Counted from the first letter of the stretch, positions 25,646-35,478 are shown. The stretch: DNA of 64,000 nucleotides from Pseudomonas sp. AB6 (GCF_034314105.1 NZ_JAVIWJ010000001.1:651001-715000); one strand, 5' to 3'. The notes: generated by a model not told the origin, from the sequence alone. Program-made: numbers and translations.

Positions 25646-27211
25646 CTACAGGTTGTTTGTTGTCGTACTGGTGGGTCGTATCACCGGCGCATGGCTGTGG
25701 TGTACGTTTGGTGCGGTGTCGGCGGTACGTACCAGCAGCCAGGTGGCCAGCGCCGAGATGATTGCCACTGTCGCCGCAACAAACAGAATCGCTTGGTAGC
25801 CTGCGCCAAAGCTGCTCGTGGCCAATGAATTCAAGCCTGGCGCACCTCCGGTCAAATCTCCTGCAGCGATACTGCGAGTCAGGGCGTAGGCGTCGGCCGC
25901 CGTTGCGTTGGGAAGTCCACCGATTACCGAAGCTGCGATGCGATGGAACAAAACGGCACCCAGCGCGGCGAAACCGATCACTATGCCGCTGAAGCGCACA
26001 GTTCCGGAGATGCCCGAGGCCATGCCCGCTCGTTCAGGCGCGATGGTCGACATCGCAACCTTCGCCGTTTCTCCATTCAAAATCCCCGCTCCTGCCCCAG
26101 CGAGCAAAAGACCACCCAGCATCGAAACGTAATCCAAACGCGTGACTTCCAGGCCGAGCCAGAACAACCCGACGCTAATCGTCGCTAGTCCGAAGGTCAG
26201 CAAGGTGCGGCCACTAAACCGGTGCGTCAGGTAGGCGGCGGTCACGCGCGGCACGATGAACAGCGGCACGGCAATGGGTAGCATCATCAGACCGGCGGTT
26301 TGTGGGCTGTAACCCAAGCCGCTCTGAAAATAGATCGGCAGGTAGGTCAGCATGGTCAGCAGCGAGGCCGCGTAAGCCAGGCCCGCGATTATGGCACCGA
26401 CGTAGGTGTGCCGACGGAAAACTGCCAAGTCCATCATTGGGCGTTCTTGTCGAGTTTCGACCAGTAAAAACAAGGCGAACAGCAGGGCCGCGCTGGCCAG
26501 TTCGAGCATTACGCGCAGACTGCCCCAGCCTTCATGGTTGCCGGAGATCAACGCCAGGGTGATCAAGAACAGGCTGCTGCTGAAGGTCACCACACCGAGG
26601 TAGTCAATGGTGTTGGCCTGGGGATCACGGGATTCTTTCAACGTGCGCATCACCAGTACAATCATCGCCACCCCGACCGGAACGTTGATGTAGAACGCCC
26701 ATACCCAGCCAAAATGCTCGGTGATATAACCGCCGACCACGGGGCCCAGGGAAATCGCGATACCGATTACCGAACCCCAAAACGCGAAGGCCTTGGCTCG
26801 GTCAGCGCCGCGAAACGAATGTGACAACGTCGCCAGTGCCGCGCTTAGCAACAGCGCGGCGCCCACCCCTTGCAGGGCACGGGCGGCGTTGAGCGCGGTG
26901 ACATTGGGCGCGGTGCCACAAATAAATGAAGCCAGGGTAAAAATGGCCAGACCGATGATCAGCACACGCTTACGGCCGTAACGATCCGCCAAGGCACCGG
27001 CCGGCATGACCAGCGAGGCAAAGGTTAGGGTATAAGCGCTGATCACCCATTCGATGTCGGCAAAGTCAGCGTTGAACGACTGCGCAATGGACGACAGCGA
27101 CACCGCGACTATATTGGAGTCCAAATTGATCATGAACGACGGAATAGAGACGCACAGCAAGATGAGGAATCGTTGCAAGCCATCGATGGGGCTATGGGTT
27201 TCGGTGCTCAT
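25646..27211 (-). CDS. MFS drug transporter, DHA2 (14-TM, EmrB/QacA-like)
   Basis: A 521-residue inner-membrane proton antiporter with about 14 hydrophobic helices. Visible family motifs are NLDSNIVAVSLSSIAQSF (TM1 motif D), GALADRYGRKRVLIIGLAIF (motif A), ALQGVGAALLLSAALATLSH and GPVVGGYITEHFGWVWAFYI (motif C). Exports amphipathic drugs or metabolites. The ATG at 27211 begins the family N-terminus; the upstream part of the open frame lies in the regulatory gap. It is divergent from a MarR regulator, which very likely represses it. Confidence 0.9.
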   Translation of the reverse strand: MSTETHSPIDGLQRFLILLCVSIPSFMINLDSNIVAVSLSSIAQSFNADFADIEWVISAYTLTFASLVMPAGALADRYGRKRVLIIGLAIFTLASFICGTAPNVTALNAARALQGVGAALLLSAALATLSHSFRGADRAKAFAFWGSVIGIAISLGPVVGGYITEHFGWVWAFYINVPVGVAMIVLVMRTLKESRDPQANTIDYLGVVTFSSSLFLITLALISGNHEGWGSLRVMLELASAALLFALFLLVETRQERPMMDLAVFRRHTYVGAIIAGLAYAASLLTMLTYLPIYFQSGLGYSPQTAGLMMLPIAVPLFIVPRVTAAYLTHRFSGRTLLTFGLATISVGLFWLGLEVTRLDYVSMLGGLLLAGAGAGILNGETAKVAMSTIAPERAGMASGISGTVRFSGIVIGFAALGAVLFHRIAASVIGGLPNATAADAYALTRSIAAGDLTGGAPGLNSLATSSFGAGYQAILFVAATVAIISALATWLLVRTADTAPNVHHSHAPVIRPTSTTTNNL

Positions 27212-27252
27212 GCGTGGCGGTCTCGGGTCGATGGATGAGCATTTGAACAGCG

Positions 27253-27314
27253 ATTCGTTTGTGCAGCAAAACGAATGAGGGTATATGCTCCTATTGCAAT
27301 TTGCGGGTATATGC
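27253..27314. promoter_or_regulatory. Candidate MarR operator region
   Basis: Between the divergent MFS and MarR genes lies a perfect inverted repeat ATTCGTTT (27253-27260) / AAACGAAT (27269-27276) with an 8-base spacer. Two direct copies of GGGTATATGC follow (27279-27288 and 27305-27314), 26 bp apart. MarR dimers usually bind such elements in shared intergenic regions; which one is used is not determined. Confidence 0.5.
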
Positions 27315-27383
27315 CTGTAATCGTCAAGTGTTTCTTTTAGGTCCAATGCCCACAAGGGCCAGACACACAGGAACAAGCAGTCT

Positions 27384-27866
27384 ATGAACAGTTCTTCCAG
27401 CAACCTCCGGGCACCTATTCAACTGAGCGGCGGTTTCGTGGTGCCCGAGCAAGTCCTTTGCCATGCCACCAGCTTGCGCAAAGCGACCCGGCGCATTTCG
27501 CAGATGTACGACGTGGTGTTGGCCCCCTGCGGACTGCGCTCAACCCAGCGCTCGATTCTGATGCAGATCGCCCGCAGCCAAGTGCCGTCGATGAGCGAGC
27601 TGGCAGCGGCACTGGTGCTTGATCGCTCCGCGCTTGCGCATACCCTAAAACCGTTGGAGCGCGATGGGTTTGTATCGGTGGAGATCGATCCGAAAGACCG
27701 GCGCAGCCGCCTGGTCAAGCTGACGCCAGTGGGGGAGGCCAAGCTGATTGAATCCCAGGCGTTGTGGCTGCAAGCGCAAGCCTGTTTCGAATCGGTCTTG
27801 GGTACCGAAAAGGCCAGCGAACTGCGCGCAGCTCTCACGTCCATCGCGTCAGGCGATTACCTGTAG
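27384..27866 (+). CDS. MarR-family transcriptional regulator
   Basis: A 160-residue winged-helix protein. The core is LRSTQRSILMQIARSQVPSM, SELAAALVLDRSALAHTLKP (recognition helix) and GFVSVEIDPKDRRSRLVKLT (wing), with dimerisation helices at both ends. MarR proteins release DNA when they bind a small phenolic or drug-like ligand. The gene is divergent from the DHA2 transporter, the standard layout for a repressor of an efflux pump. Only a weak ribosome site is visible. Confidence 0.9.
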   Translation: MNSSSSNLRAPIQLSGGFVVPEQVLCHATSLRKATRRISQMYDVVLAPCGLRSTQRSILMQIARSQVPSMSELAAALVLDRSALAHTLKPLERDGFVSVEIDPKDRRSRLVKLTPVGEAKLIESQALWLQAQACFESVLGTEKASELRAALTSIASGDYL

Positions 27867-27890
27867 GCGGTCGCGGCAGACTGAACCGGA

Positions 27891-28826
27891 TCAGCTGGCT
27901 TCGCGCACTTGGGAGGGCGCGATGACCAATGCCGCTTGGCGTGCGGCTTTGGCGCGGCCGGTCTGGACGATGTATACCCCAGCAAGAATCGCGGCGACCG
28001 CTAGCAAATCCATCGGATGAACCGGCTCTTGAGCCACAAAGAAGCCAATCAATAGCGCCACCACTGGCGGGATGTACGTGACGGATGCTGCTGCCAACGC
28101 GCCCAGACGCTGGACGATGAAGTAATAAAGAATGTAGGCGACGCCAGTACCCAACAGACCCAGCCCCAGGGACACACCGAGAAACGCACGCTGGTCGACG
28201 AGCAGGTGATCGACGCCGTGCAGGTCGGTGACGGCGGCGATCACCATCAGCGCAAGGCCGATTTGATAGGTCGACAACGCCACCGCCGAGATCCCCAGCC
28301 CGGACACAAACCGTTTGGCGTAGACGAACGAGCAACCGAGGCTGAGCGAACCCGCCACCATGTACAGAACACCCTCAAGCGAAATGCCACCGGCGCCGGT
28401 GGCCCACGGCCGGGCAATCAGCAGTACACCGACAAACCCCAACGCGACGCCCATGCCGACGCGACGGGTCAGCGGTTCCTGGCGTAGAAACAAAAATGCG
28501 CAGGCGAAGGTAAACAGTGGAATCGCACCGCTCAGCATCCCGGCCACGCTGGACAGCAGCATCGAGGTGCCCTTTGCGAAGGCGTAGTAATAAATGTCAG
28601 TGGCCAGCAGCGCCATCACTAAAAAGTGATGGGCATGCCGTAAGTGGCTCCAACGCAACGCGCGGGTCGCCAAGGCAAAGATCAGGATGGGCAAGAAGCC
28701 AAACAGAACCCGCAGCAGCACGATTTGCGAAGGTGTGATCAGGGCCGCGGCCCATTTCATGTAGATAAAATTGGTGCCCCAGATCACGCCAAGTAAGGCA
28801 AAGGCTATGTAGGCGATATTTTTCAT
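27891..28826 (-). CDS. EamA/DMT-family transporter
   Basis: A 311-residue inner-membrane protein with ten predicted helices in two EamA repeats: IAFALLGVIWGTNFIYMKWA and SQIVLLRVLFGFLPILIFAL in the first, SLGLGLLGTGVAYILYYFIV and SVTYIPPVVALLIGFFVAQE in the second. Exports amino acids or metabolites; the substrate cannot be told. The ATG at 28826 precedes the conserved first helix. Divergent from a GcvA-type LysR regulator 102 bp away, a likely regulator. Confidence 0.88.
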   Translation of the reverse strand: MKNIAYIAFALLGVIWGTNFIYMKWAAALITPSQIVLLRVLFGFLPILIFALATRALRWSHLRHAHHFLVMALLATDIYYYAFAKGTSMLLSSVAGMLSGAIPLFTFACAFLFLRQEPLTRRVGMGVALGFVGVLLIARPWATGAGGISLEGVLYMVAGSLSLGCSFVYAKRFVSGLGISAVALSTYQIGLALMVIAAVTDLHGVDHLLVDQRAFLGVSLGLGLLGTGVAYILYYFIVQRLGALAAASVTYIPPVVALLIGFFVAQEPVHPMDLLAVAAILAGVYIVQTGRAKAARQAALVIAPSQVREAS

Positions 28827-28928
28827 GGGGGTACCTGTGAGGTGAGGCGGTGAAAAACCGATTGTGCTCCGTCCGTTGGATCGGCTACAAATCATCATCT
28901 GTGCTGAATGGAATAGAAAATCTTCACC

Positions 28929-29822
28929 ATGAAAAATTCACCGCCCTTAAAATCGCTGATTTACTTCGAATCGGCCATGCGGCTCAATAGTTTTTCTCTG
29001 GCTGCGGCTGAGCTGTTTGTCACCCCGGGCGCAGTCGGTCAGCAGATTCGCAGCCTTGAACAGTGGCTCGGTGTCGCGCTATTTACTCGGCACATTCGCC
29101 AAGTCAGGCCAACCGAAGATGGCTTGGCCTATTGGGCTCGGATTCAACCGGCGTTGGCGCAAATCAACGAGGCCAGCCACACGTTGCGCGACCGACAAAG
29201 CAACAGCGTATGGCTGACGATGCCACCAGGCTTGGCGGCCAAATGGTTTGCGCGACGCATGTCCGGTTTCCTTCGGCAGCATCCAGAGATTGCCCTGCAC
29301 CTCAGTTCCTCTGTGGCGCTGGTGGATTTCGCTAACGAGCGGGTGGACTTGGCGATCCGCCATTTCGATGGGCATGCTCCCGAACTCGATACGCATTTGC
29401 TCTATCAGGATCAGGCGCGGCTGTATTGCAGCCCGAGTTACGCCGCCCGTTTTGGACTGAAAACGCCTGAAGATTTGCGCCAGACGACGTTGTTGCACAG
29501 CACCCTGCACCCGCATTGGAACGATTGGCTGACGCGCTTCACGGCGATACCGACGGGGCAGGTGGTGCAAATGGCGGGGATTCATTTCGATCAGTCACTG
29601 ATGGCCATCGAGGCTGCGCGGCATGATCAAGGCGTGGTATTGACCAGCCCGATGTTGACCGAAGAGGAGGTGAGCAGTGGCGCATTGATTGAGCCCTTCA
29701 GCCAGCGATTGCCGCTGGCCAAAGGTTTTTACGTGGTTCAACCGCGGCTATCGATCTCGCGCCCGGCAGTGCAGGCGCTAAGGGATTGGCTGATCGCCGA
29801 AGCGGCGACGCCACCTCCGTAG
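28929..29822 (+). CDS. LysR-family regulator, GcvA-like
   Basis: A 297-residue regulator. The HTH (PPLKSLIYFESAMRLNSFSL, AAELFVTPGAVGQQIRSLEQ) and the effector domain with YCSPSYAARFG are typical of the GcvA branch. It is divergent from the EamA transporter gene and ends 17 bp before the convergent atoE gene. Ligand unknown. Confidence 0.88.
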   Translation: MKNSPPLKSLIYFESAMRLNSFSLAAAELFVTPGAVGQQIRSLEQWLGVALFTRHIRQVRPTEDGLAYWARIQPALAQINEASHTLRDRQSNSVWLTMPPGLAAKWFARRMSGFLRQHPEIALHLSSSVALVDFANERVDLAIRHFDGHAPELDTHLLYQDQARLYCSPSYAARFGLKTPEDLRQTTLLHSTLHPHWNDWLTRFTAIPTGQVVQMAGIHFDQSLMAIEAARHDQGVVLTSPMLTEEEVSSGALIEPFSQRLPLAKGFYVVQPRLSISRPAVQALRDWLIAEAATPPP

Positions 29823-29838
29823 CGCCCTCTGCAAGTGT

Positions 29839-31257
29839 TTAAGGCATGACCGGCGGGAGGTACGCCAGTGTGGTGCCAAGAAACCACAGCAGGAACAGCA
29901 CCAGCGGGGTGTGAATCAGGAATTGTACGAACGAGAAACCGATGAGGTCCCGCGCCTTCAGGCCCAGTACACCCAGCAGCGGCAGCATGTAGAACGGGTT
30001 GATCAGGTTTGGTAACGCTTCGGCTGCGTTGTAGATCTGAACCGCCCAGCCCAGGTGATACTTCAGGTCATTGGCGACTTGCATCACGTACGGCGCTTCG
30101 ATAATCCACTTACCACCGCCCGACGGAATGAAGAAACCGAGTACCGCCGAGTACACGCCCATCAACAGCGCGTAGGTGTCATGGGAAGCGATGTGGGTAA
30201 AGAAGGTTGAAATGTGGTGCGCCAAGGTCTGCGCATCACTGCCTTTGACCGTGGTCATCAGCGCCGCGATTGAGCCGTAGAGTGGGAACTGGATCAGCAC
30301 GCCGGTGGTGGTCGGGACCGCACGGGTCACCGCATCGAGAAAGCTGCGCGGACGCCAGTGCAGCAGGGCGCCGACCATGATGAACAGAAAGTTGTAGGTG
30401 TTCAGACCCGAAATGGCCGTGATCGCCGGTTTGGTCGAGAACTCATGAAACAACCAACCCGCCGCCAGCAACACTAACAGGATGATCAGGATCGGGCTGT
30501 ATTCAAGCCACTCACCCGGACGCGAACGCTTCGGGATGGTGGGGATACTGAAGCTTGGATCGACACCGCAGGCTGCGGCATCGCGAGCACTGGCCGGGCC
30601 TGGCGCGGTGACGTAAGCGATGATCAGCGAGACAGCGATCAGCACCGCCAGCATGACCCCGGACTGCCACAAAAAGATGGTTTGGGTGAACGGAATCATA
30701 CCGGTGATGGCGAGAATCGAAGGGGGTAGACTTCCGGGGTTGGCTTGCAACTGAGCGGCCGAGGACGAAAGCCCCAACGCCCAGACCGCGCCCAAGCCCA
30801 GATACGCTGCAGCGCCGGCAGCACGGTAATCCATGCGCAGTTCGGTGCGGCGCGCCAGGGCGCGAACCAATAACCCGCCAAATACCAGCGACAGGCCCCA
30901 GTTCAACAACGACGCAACCATCGCGATCAAGGCGACCCATGCCACCGCTGAACGACCGTTTTTCGGAATCTGCGCCAAGCGGTCAATCAGGCGAACGGCG
31001 GGCGGTGAACTGGCCACCACGTAACCGCCAATTACCACGAAGGCCATTTGCATGGTGAACGGAATCAGCGTCCAGAAGCCGTCGCCAAAGGCGTTGGCGA
31101 CTTCGGTTGGTTTAGCGCCCATCGCCATGGTAGCAACCGCGACAATAACCACGGCCAATACAGCAAACACCCAGGAATCGGGAAACCAGCGTTCCGCCCA
31201 ATTGGCACAACGCAGGGCAAAGCGGGCATAGCGGCTGTCTTCGATTTCGGCGGCCAT
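29839..31257 (-). CDS. atoE: Short-chain fatty acid permease, AtoE family
   Basis: A 472-residue membrane protein of the AtoE/SCFA transporter family: WFPDSWVFAVLAVVIVAVAT, a GFFIPSGGGKWIIEAPYVMQ segment and NLINPFYMLPLLGVLGLKAR. Imports short-chain acids such as acetoacetate or butyrate. AAGGTAGG before the ATG at 31257 supports the start. It follows the two CoA-transferase subunit genes on the same strand, separated by a REPIN, so the imported acid is presumably activated by that enzyme. Confidence 0.92.
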   Translation of the reverse strand: MAAEIEDSRYARFALRCANWAERWFPDSWVFAVLAVVIVAVATMAMGAKPTEVANAFGDGFWTLIPFTMQMAFVVIGGYVVASSPPAVRLIDRLAQIPKNGRSAVAWVALIAMVASLLNWGLSLVFGGLLVRALARRTELRMDYRAAGAAAYLGLGAVWALGLSSSAAQLQANPGSLPPSILAITGMIPFTQTIFLWQSGVMLAVLIAVSLIIAYVTAPGPASARDAAACGVDPSFSIPTIPKRSRPGEWLEYSPILIILLVLLAAGWLFHEFSTKPAITAISGLNTYNFLFIMVGALLHWRPRSFLDAVTRAVPTTTGVLIQFPLYGSIAALMTTVKGSDAQTLAHHISTFFTHIASHDTYALLMGVYSAVLGFFIPSGGGKWIIEAPYVMQVANDLKYHLGWAVQIYNAAEALPNLINPFYMLPLLGVLGLKARDLIGFSFVQFLIHTPLVLFLLWFLGTTLAYLPPVMP

Positions 31258-31396
31258 GGGTCCTACCTTTATTAAAATTATTATTGAGCGGCCAAGTATT
31301 TGGCCCGCTCTTGTGTGTTGCAAAGCACTGGAGCTGGAAGGATGGCACACCGTGATGGCATCTGGGTGCCACATCTTGAATGGCATACATAAAACC

Positions 31397-31483
31397 TGTG
31401 GGAGCAGGCTGGACTGCGAATGTTTCAATGCGGCCTGTTTGAAGGGCCGCGTCGTTTAATTCGCAGGCAAGCCTGCTCCCACA
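31397..31483. repeat. REPIN (paired inverted REP sequences)
   Basis: The outer arms are TGTGGGAGCAGGC at 31397-31409 and its complement GCCTGCTCCCACA at 31471-31483, each followed inward by an R-type tail ending TGCGAA / TTCGCA. A second hairpin GCGGCC / GGCCGC lies inside (31430-31450). Such units are mobilised by RAYT transposases in Pseudomonas. It sits between atoE and the CoA-transferase B gene. Confidence 0.8.
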
Positions 31484-31505
31484 AGGAGGTGTCTATGCAA
31501 TCCCT

Positions 31506-32162
31506 TTAAAACGTCATTTCAACCACGTCGTCCGGCACGATCAATTTGCCTGCGGTCTTGGCGATGATTTCTTCGATACTGACCCCCGGCGCGCGCTCGC
31601 GCAGGATGAAGGCGCCGTCAGCGATTTCGAGATAGGCCAGATCGGTCAGCACCTTGCGAATGCAACCGGCGCCGGTCAACGGCAGGCTGCAGCGTGACAG
31701 CAGTTTCGACTCGCCGTCTTTGGAGGCGTGGGTCATGGTCACGATGATGTTATCGGCACCTGCTACCAGGTCCATCGCGCCGCCCATGCCTTTAACCAGC
31801 TTGCCGGGGATCATCCAAGACGCGATGTTGCCTTCAACGTCGACTTCGAACGCACCGAGAACGGTGAGATCTACATGGCCGCCACGGATCATCGCGAACG
31901 ACTGAGCCGAGTCGAAAATAGATGCCCCTATGCGTGCGGTCACCGTTTGCTTGCCGGCATTGATCATGTCGGCATCAATATTCTCCTCGGTAGGAAACTC
32001 ACCCATGCCGAGCAAGCCGTTCTCCGATTGCAACATTACGTCGATGTCAGTCGGTACATAGTTGGCCACCAAGGTCGGGATGCCGATACCCAGGTTTACG
32101 TAAAAACCGTCTTTGAGTTCACGGGCAACGCGCTGTGCCATTTGTTCGCGGGAGAGTGCCAT
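31506..32162 (-). CDS. dhcB: 3-oxoacid CoA-transferase subunit B
   Basis: A 218-residue class I CoA-transferase beta subunit. The catalytic glutamate motif SENGLLGMGEFP is present, with FYVNLGIGIPTLVANYVPTD near the start and GGHVDLTVLGAFEVD in the middle. With subunit A it moves CoA from succinyl-CoA or acetyl-CoA to a 3-oxoacid such as acetoacetate or dehydrocarnitine. The symbol dhcB follows the P. aeruginosa dhcR-dhcAB arrangement and is less certain than the enzyme class; atoA would be the alternative. Confidence 0.92.
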   Translation of the reverse strand: MALSREQMAQRVARELKDGFYVNLGIGIPTLVANYVPTDIDVMLQSENGLLGMGEFPTEENIDADMINAGKQTVTARIGASIFDSAQSFAMIRGGHVDLTVLGAFEVDVEGNIASWMIPGKLVKGMGGAMDLVAGADNIIVTMTHASKDGESKLLSRCSLPLTGAGCIRKVLTDLAYLEIADGAFILRERAPGVSIEEIIAKTAGKLIVPDDVVEMTF

Positions 32163-32221
32163 AGTCAGAATCTCTTGTTGTTCTGGAAAAAGATCGTACG
32201 AGTAAGAGGTTAAGAGCGGCC

Positions 32222-32923
32222 TCAGGCTTTCTTCACCGTGCGCTGTTCAATGCGCTTCTCGAAAGTTCCCAGAATGACGCGATCGACATAGATGCCTGGG
32301 GTGTGGATTTCACTAGGTAACAGCACCCCAGGTTCAACAATTTCTTCGACTTCGACCACGGTGATACGGCCAGCAGTGGCGACCACCGGGTTAAAATTTT
32401 GCGCGGTATGGCGATAAATGACGTTGCCAAAATGGTCGGCTTTCCAGCCTTTTACGATTGCGAAATCGCCAGTGATCGCTTCTTCAAGAATCACGTTTCG
32501 TCCATTGAACTGACGGGTTTCCTTGCCGTCCGCAACGGGCGTGCCATAGCCGGTCGCGGTGTAGAACGCTGGAATACCCGCGCCGCCAGCACGCATTTTT
32601 TCGGCCAAGGTGCCTTGGGGGGTAAGTTCGACTTCGAGTTCGCCGCTCAACAGCTGGCGTTCGAACAGCGCATTTTCGCCCACATAAGAGGCAACCATTT
32701 TGCGGATCTGCCGGTCCTCGAGCAGCACGCCCAGACCAAAGCCATCGACGCCACAGTTGTTGGAAACCACAGTCAAACCTTTAACGCCACGGCGTTTGAT
32801 TTCAGCAATCAGGTTTTCCGGGATGCCGCACAAACCGAAACCACCGGACAACACAGTCATGTTATCGGTGAGACCATCGAGGGCTTCTTCGTACGTTGAT
32901 ACTCGTTTGTCGAGTCCAGCCAT
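32222..32923 (-). CDS. dhcA: 3-oxoacid CoA-transferase subunit A
   Basis: A 233-residue alpha subunit of class I CoA-transferases. [20 protein letters not shown] and [20 protein letters not shown] are characteristic, as is [31 protein letters not shown] before the ATG at 32923 fixes the start; the longer open frame upstream is intergenic. It is the first gene of the A-B-atoE set (59 bp to subunit B) and is divergent from a LysR regulator, as for P. aeruginosa dhcA/dhcR. Confidence 0.92.
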   Translation of the reverse strand: MAGLDKRVSTYEEALDGLTDNMTVLSGGFGLCGIPENLIAEIKRRGVKGLTVVSNNCGVDGFGLGVLLEDRQIRKMVASYVGENALFERQLLSGELEVELTPQGTLAEKMRAGGAGIPAFYTATGYGTPVADGKETRQFNGRNVILEEAITGDFAIVKGWKADHFGNVIYRHTAQNFNPVVATAGRITVVEVEEIVEPGVLLPSEIHTPGIYVDRVILGTFEKRIEQRTVKKA

Positions 32924-33050
32924 GGTAGATCCGCCTTTTGTAGTTGTTGTTCGACAAACGGATTGCCGAATCGCGTTCAGAACATCTTCTCTTGCCAGCA
33001 ATGATTTGTTAATTTTGTTTTTCTGATGGATTGATAAAAAAAGCAAATAT

Positions 33051-33953
33051 ATGAACGTTAAACAGCTTCGCGCTTTTCTCGCCGTGGCCCAGTGCCTTAG
33101 CTTCGCTCAAGCAGGGGAGCGTTTGCACCTGTCGCAACCCGCGCTGAGCTTGACGGTAAAGAGTCTAGAAGATGAATTGGGCGGCAAGCTGCTGAGCCGC
33201 ACTACCCGCAGCGTCAGCCTGACGCCAGAGGGCGAAATCTTATTGCCCTTGGCGCGCCAGTTGCTGACCGATTGGGACAATACCGAAGAGTTGTTGCGGC
33301 AGCGCTTCACCCTGCAACTGGGTAAAGTTTCCATTGCTGCAATGCCGTCCTACGCGGGAAATTTGCTGCCGGGGGCGCTCAAAGTGTTTCGCGGCCGCTA
33401 TCCACGGGTCAACGTCGCGGTGCATGACGTTATCAACGAACAGGTTCTGGAAATGGTACGCCATCGGCGGGTGGAGCTGGGTATCGGCTTCGAGCCGGAG
33501 TCCAGCAATTCGTTGGTGTTCACGCCATTTTATATGGACCGCTTTGTGGCGGTGGTACCAAAAGGCTCACCGCTGGCTGAGCGCGAGGAATTGACCTGGA
33601 GCGAGCTGCTACGCGAGGATTTTATTGCCCTGCAACGTCCGTCCGCAGTGCGCCTGCTACTCGAGCAGGACCTGCACACCCAGCACGGAAAACTGTCCGT
33701 CGCGTTTGAGAGCCATCAACTGTCCACTATTGGCCGCATGGTCGCCAATGGTTTAGGGGTGAGCGCGGTGCCGTCGTTATGCATCCAGCAAATGCGTGAA
33801 TTGGGCGCCCAATGTGTGGCGCTGTCCGAGCCACGCATTGAGCGGCGTATTGGTTTGATGATGCTTGCCGACCACAAACTGTCGGCTGCGGCGCAGGCGT
33901 TGCGTGATGTGTTGATCGAATGTGCTCAGAAACAGGGACAGGAAATGCTCTAA
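33051..33953 (+). CDS. dhcR: LysR-family regulator of the CoA-transferase operon
   Basis: A 300-residue LysR protein: [40 protein letters not shown] (recognition helix) and an effector domain typical of activators of catabolic operons. The gene starts 127 bp from the divergent CoA-transferase A gene. By position it matches DhcR, the carnitine/dehydrocarnitine-responsive activator of P. aeruginosa; the symbol is a positional inference. No good ribosome site precedes the ATG. Confidence 0.82.
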   Translation: MNVKQLRAFLAVAQCLSFAQAGERLHLSQPALSLTVKSLEDELGGKLLSRTTRSVSLTPEGEILLPLARQLLTDWDNTEELLRQRFTLQLGKVSIAAMPSYAGNLLPGALKVFRGRYPRVNVAVHDVINEQVLEMVRHRRVELGIGFEPESSNSLVFTPFYMDRFVAVVPKGSPLAEREELTWSELLREDFIALQRPSAVRLLLEQDLHTQHGKLSVAFESHQLSTIGRMVANGLGVSAVPSLCIQQMRELGAQCVALSEPRIERRIGLMMLADHKLSAAAQALRDVLIECAQKQGQEML

Positions 33954-34107
33954 ACAGGCCGACTTATTAGCGGAGGACGGCGCTCCGAGGCAGGAAGTTG
34001 AGGTATGGTTGCGCGCAATTGAAACTGGATGTTACTGAATCGGATTTCAACGCTGCCTTGCGAACCCCTGCTTACCCATAATAGCCCTGCTAATAAGGAG
34101 CACTGCT

Positions 34108-35478
34108 TTGGATTTTTCATCTGTTGCCTGGATGGCTCATGACACACGCCTCATGGTGTGTTGTCTCGTGGCAATTGCCATCATCATCGTATTGATCAGT
34201 GCAACCAAGCTGCCACCTTTTCTGTCGATTTTGATCGGCACGTTCATCGCCGGAGTCGGAGCGGGCTTACCGCCGGAAGACGTCGCGAAAGCCTTTAGCA
34301 AAGGGGCGGGCGGTATTCTTGGCGAAGCCGGGATCATTATCGCGCTGGGCGCGATGCTCGGTGCGCTCATGGCTGAATCCGGCGCTGCCGACCGAATTGC
34401 CACGACCTTGCTTGGTCTAGGCAAAGGCCGCTCGCTGCCGTGGGTCATGGCACTGGTGGCAATGGTCATCGGGTTACCACTGTTTTTTGAAGTTGGCTTG
34501 GTGATGATGGTGCCGATCATCTTCGTGATGGCGCGCCGCTCCGGGCAACCGCTGCTGAGAATCGCCATCCCCGCGTTGGCGGGCATGACCACCTTGCACG
34601 CACTGATGCCGCCGCACCCCGGACCGCTGATTGCGGTCAGCGCGCTCCATGCAGACTTGGGTCTGACCATGTTGCTGGGCATCATCATTGCTGTTCCAGC
34701 GGTGATCCTTGCCGGTCCGATCTACGGCAACTGGTTGTCAAAACGCATGCACGTTGGCGAGCCTGCCGACATCGGCGCGCTGTTTACCGCCAAACCGACG
34801 GCGACCCGCCAGCCAAGCTTTGGTGTTTCGTTGTTGATTATTTTGATGCCGGTTATCTTGATGCTCGGCAGCACGTTGGCCAAGGTGGCAATGACCCCGC
34901 AAAGCAATCTTGCGCTGACCTTGAAGTTTCTAGGCGAGCCCCTGGTTGCTTTGGGTTTGGCAGTGATTGCCGCAGTGATCTGTCTGGGGTGGGCCAATGG
35001 CATTTCCCGGGAGCACGTGGGTAATACGCTGCGTAAAGCCTTGGCGCCTATTGCGGTACTGTTGCTGACCATCGGTGCTGGCGGCGGCTTGAAGCAAACG
35101 CTGCTGGACGCCGGGGTGAGCCATACCATCAGTAAATTCGCAGAAGGCGCACACATGCCTTACCTGCTACTGGCGTGGGTAATCGCGGTCCTACTACGTC
35201 AAGCGACCGGTTCAGCGACCGTAGCCACCACCACCACCGCAGGGATTCTGGCGCCGTTGATGGCGGGCCTCGCTGCGACGCAAAGCTCTCTGATTGCGCT
35301 GGCGATTGGTGCAGGGTCGGTGTTTTTTTGCCATGTGAACGACGCTGGTTTCTGGATGGTTCGCGAATATTTTGGCTTGGAACTGAAGCAAACCATTTGG
35401 GTATGGTCAGTGCTGCAAACTATCGTCTCGGTGGTGGGACTGATTGGCACGTTCCTATTATGGGAATGGTTTGTGTAG
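34108..35478 (+). CDS. GntP-family H+ symporter (3-hydroxybutyrate/gluconate type)
   Basis: A 456-residue polytopic permease: LPPFLSILIGTFIAGVGAGL, GIIIALGAMLGALMAESGAA, GLPLFFEVGLVMMVPIIFVM, LMPPHPGPLIAVSALHADLG and RQATGSATVATTTTAGILAP are GntP signatures. The start is a TTG at 34108 placed 7 bases after AAGGAG; the next ATG at 34132 has no such site. Beside CoA-transferase, AtoE and DhcR-type genes, 3-hydroxybutyrate is a more likely substrate than gluconate, by analogy with P. aeruginosa PA2004. Inference. Confidence 0.85.
   Translation: MDFSSVAWMAHDTRLMVCCLVAIAIIIVLISATKLPPFLSILIGTFIAGVGAGLPPEDVAKAFSKGAGGILGEAGIIIALGAMLGALMAESGAADRIATTLLGLGKGRSLPWVMALVAMVIGLPLFFEVGLVMMVPIIFVMARRSGQPLLRIAIPALAGMTTLHALMPPHPGPLIAVSALHADLGLTMLLGIIIAVPAVILAGPIYGNWLSKRMHVGEPADIGALFTAKPTATRQPSFGVSLLIILMPVILMLGSTLAKVAMTPQSNLALTLKFLGEPLVALGLAVIAAVICLGWANGISREHVGNTLRKALAPIAVLLLTIGAGGGLKQTLLDAGVSHTISKFAEGAHMPYLLLAWVIAVLLRQATGSATVATTTTAGILAPLMAGLAATQSSLIALAIGAGSVFFCHVNDAGFWMVREYFGLELKQTIWVWSVLQTIVSVVGLIGTFLLWEWFV

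Noticed and set aside
34137..34688. 183-codon minus-strand open frame opposite the GntP permease gene
   Set aside because: Antisense shadow of a clear permease gene; no independent start signal or motif.
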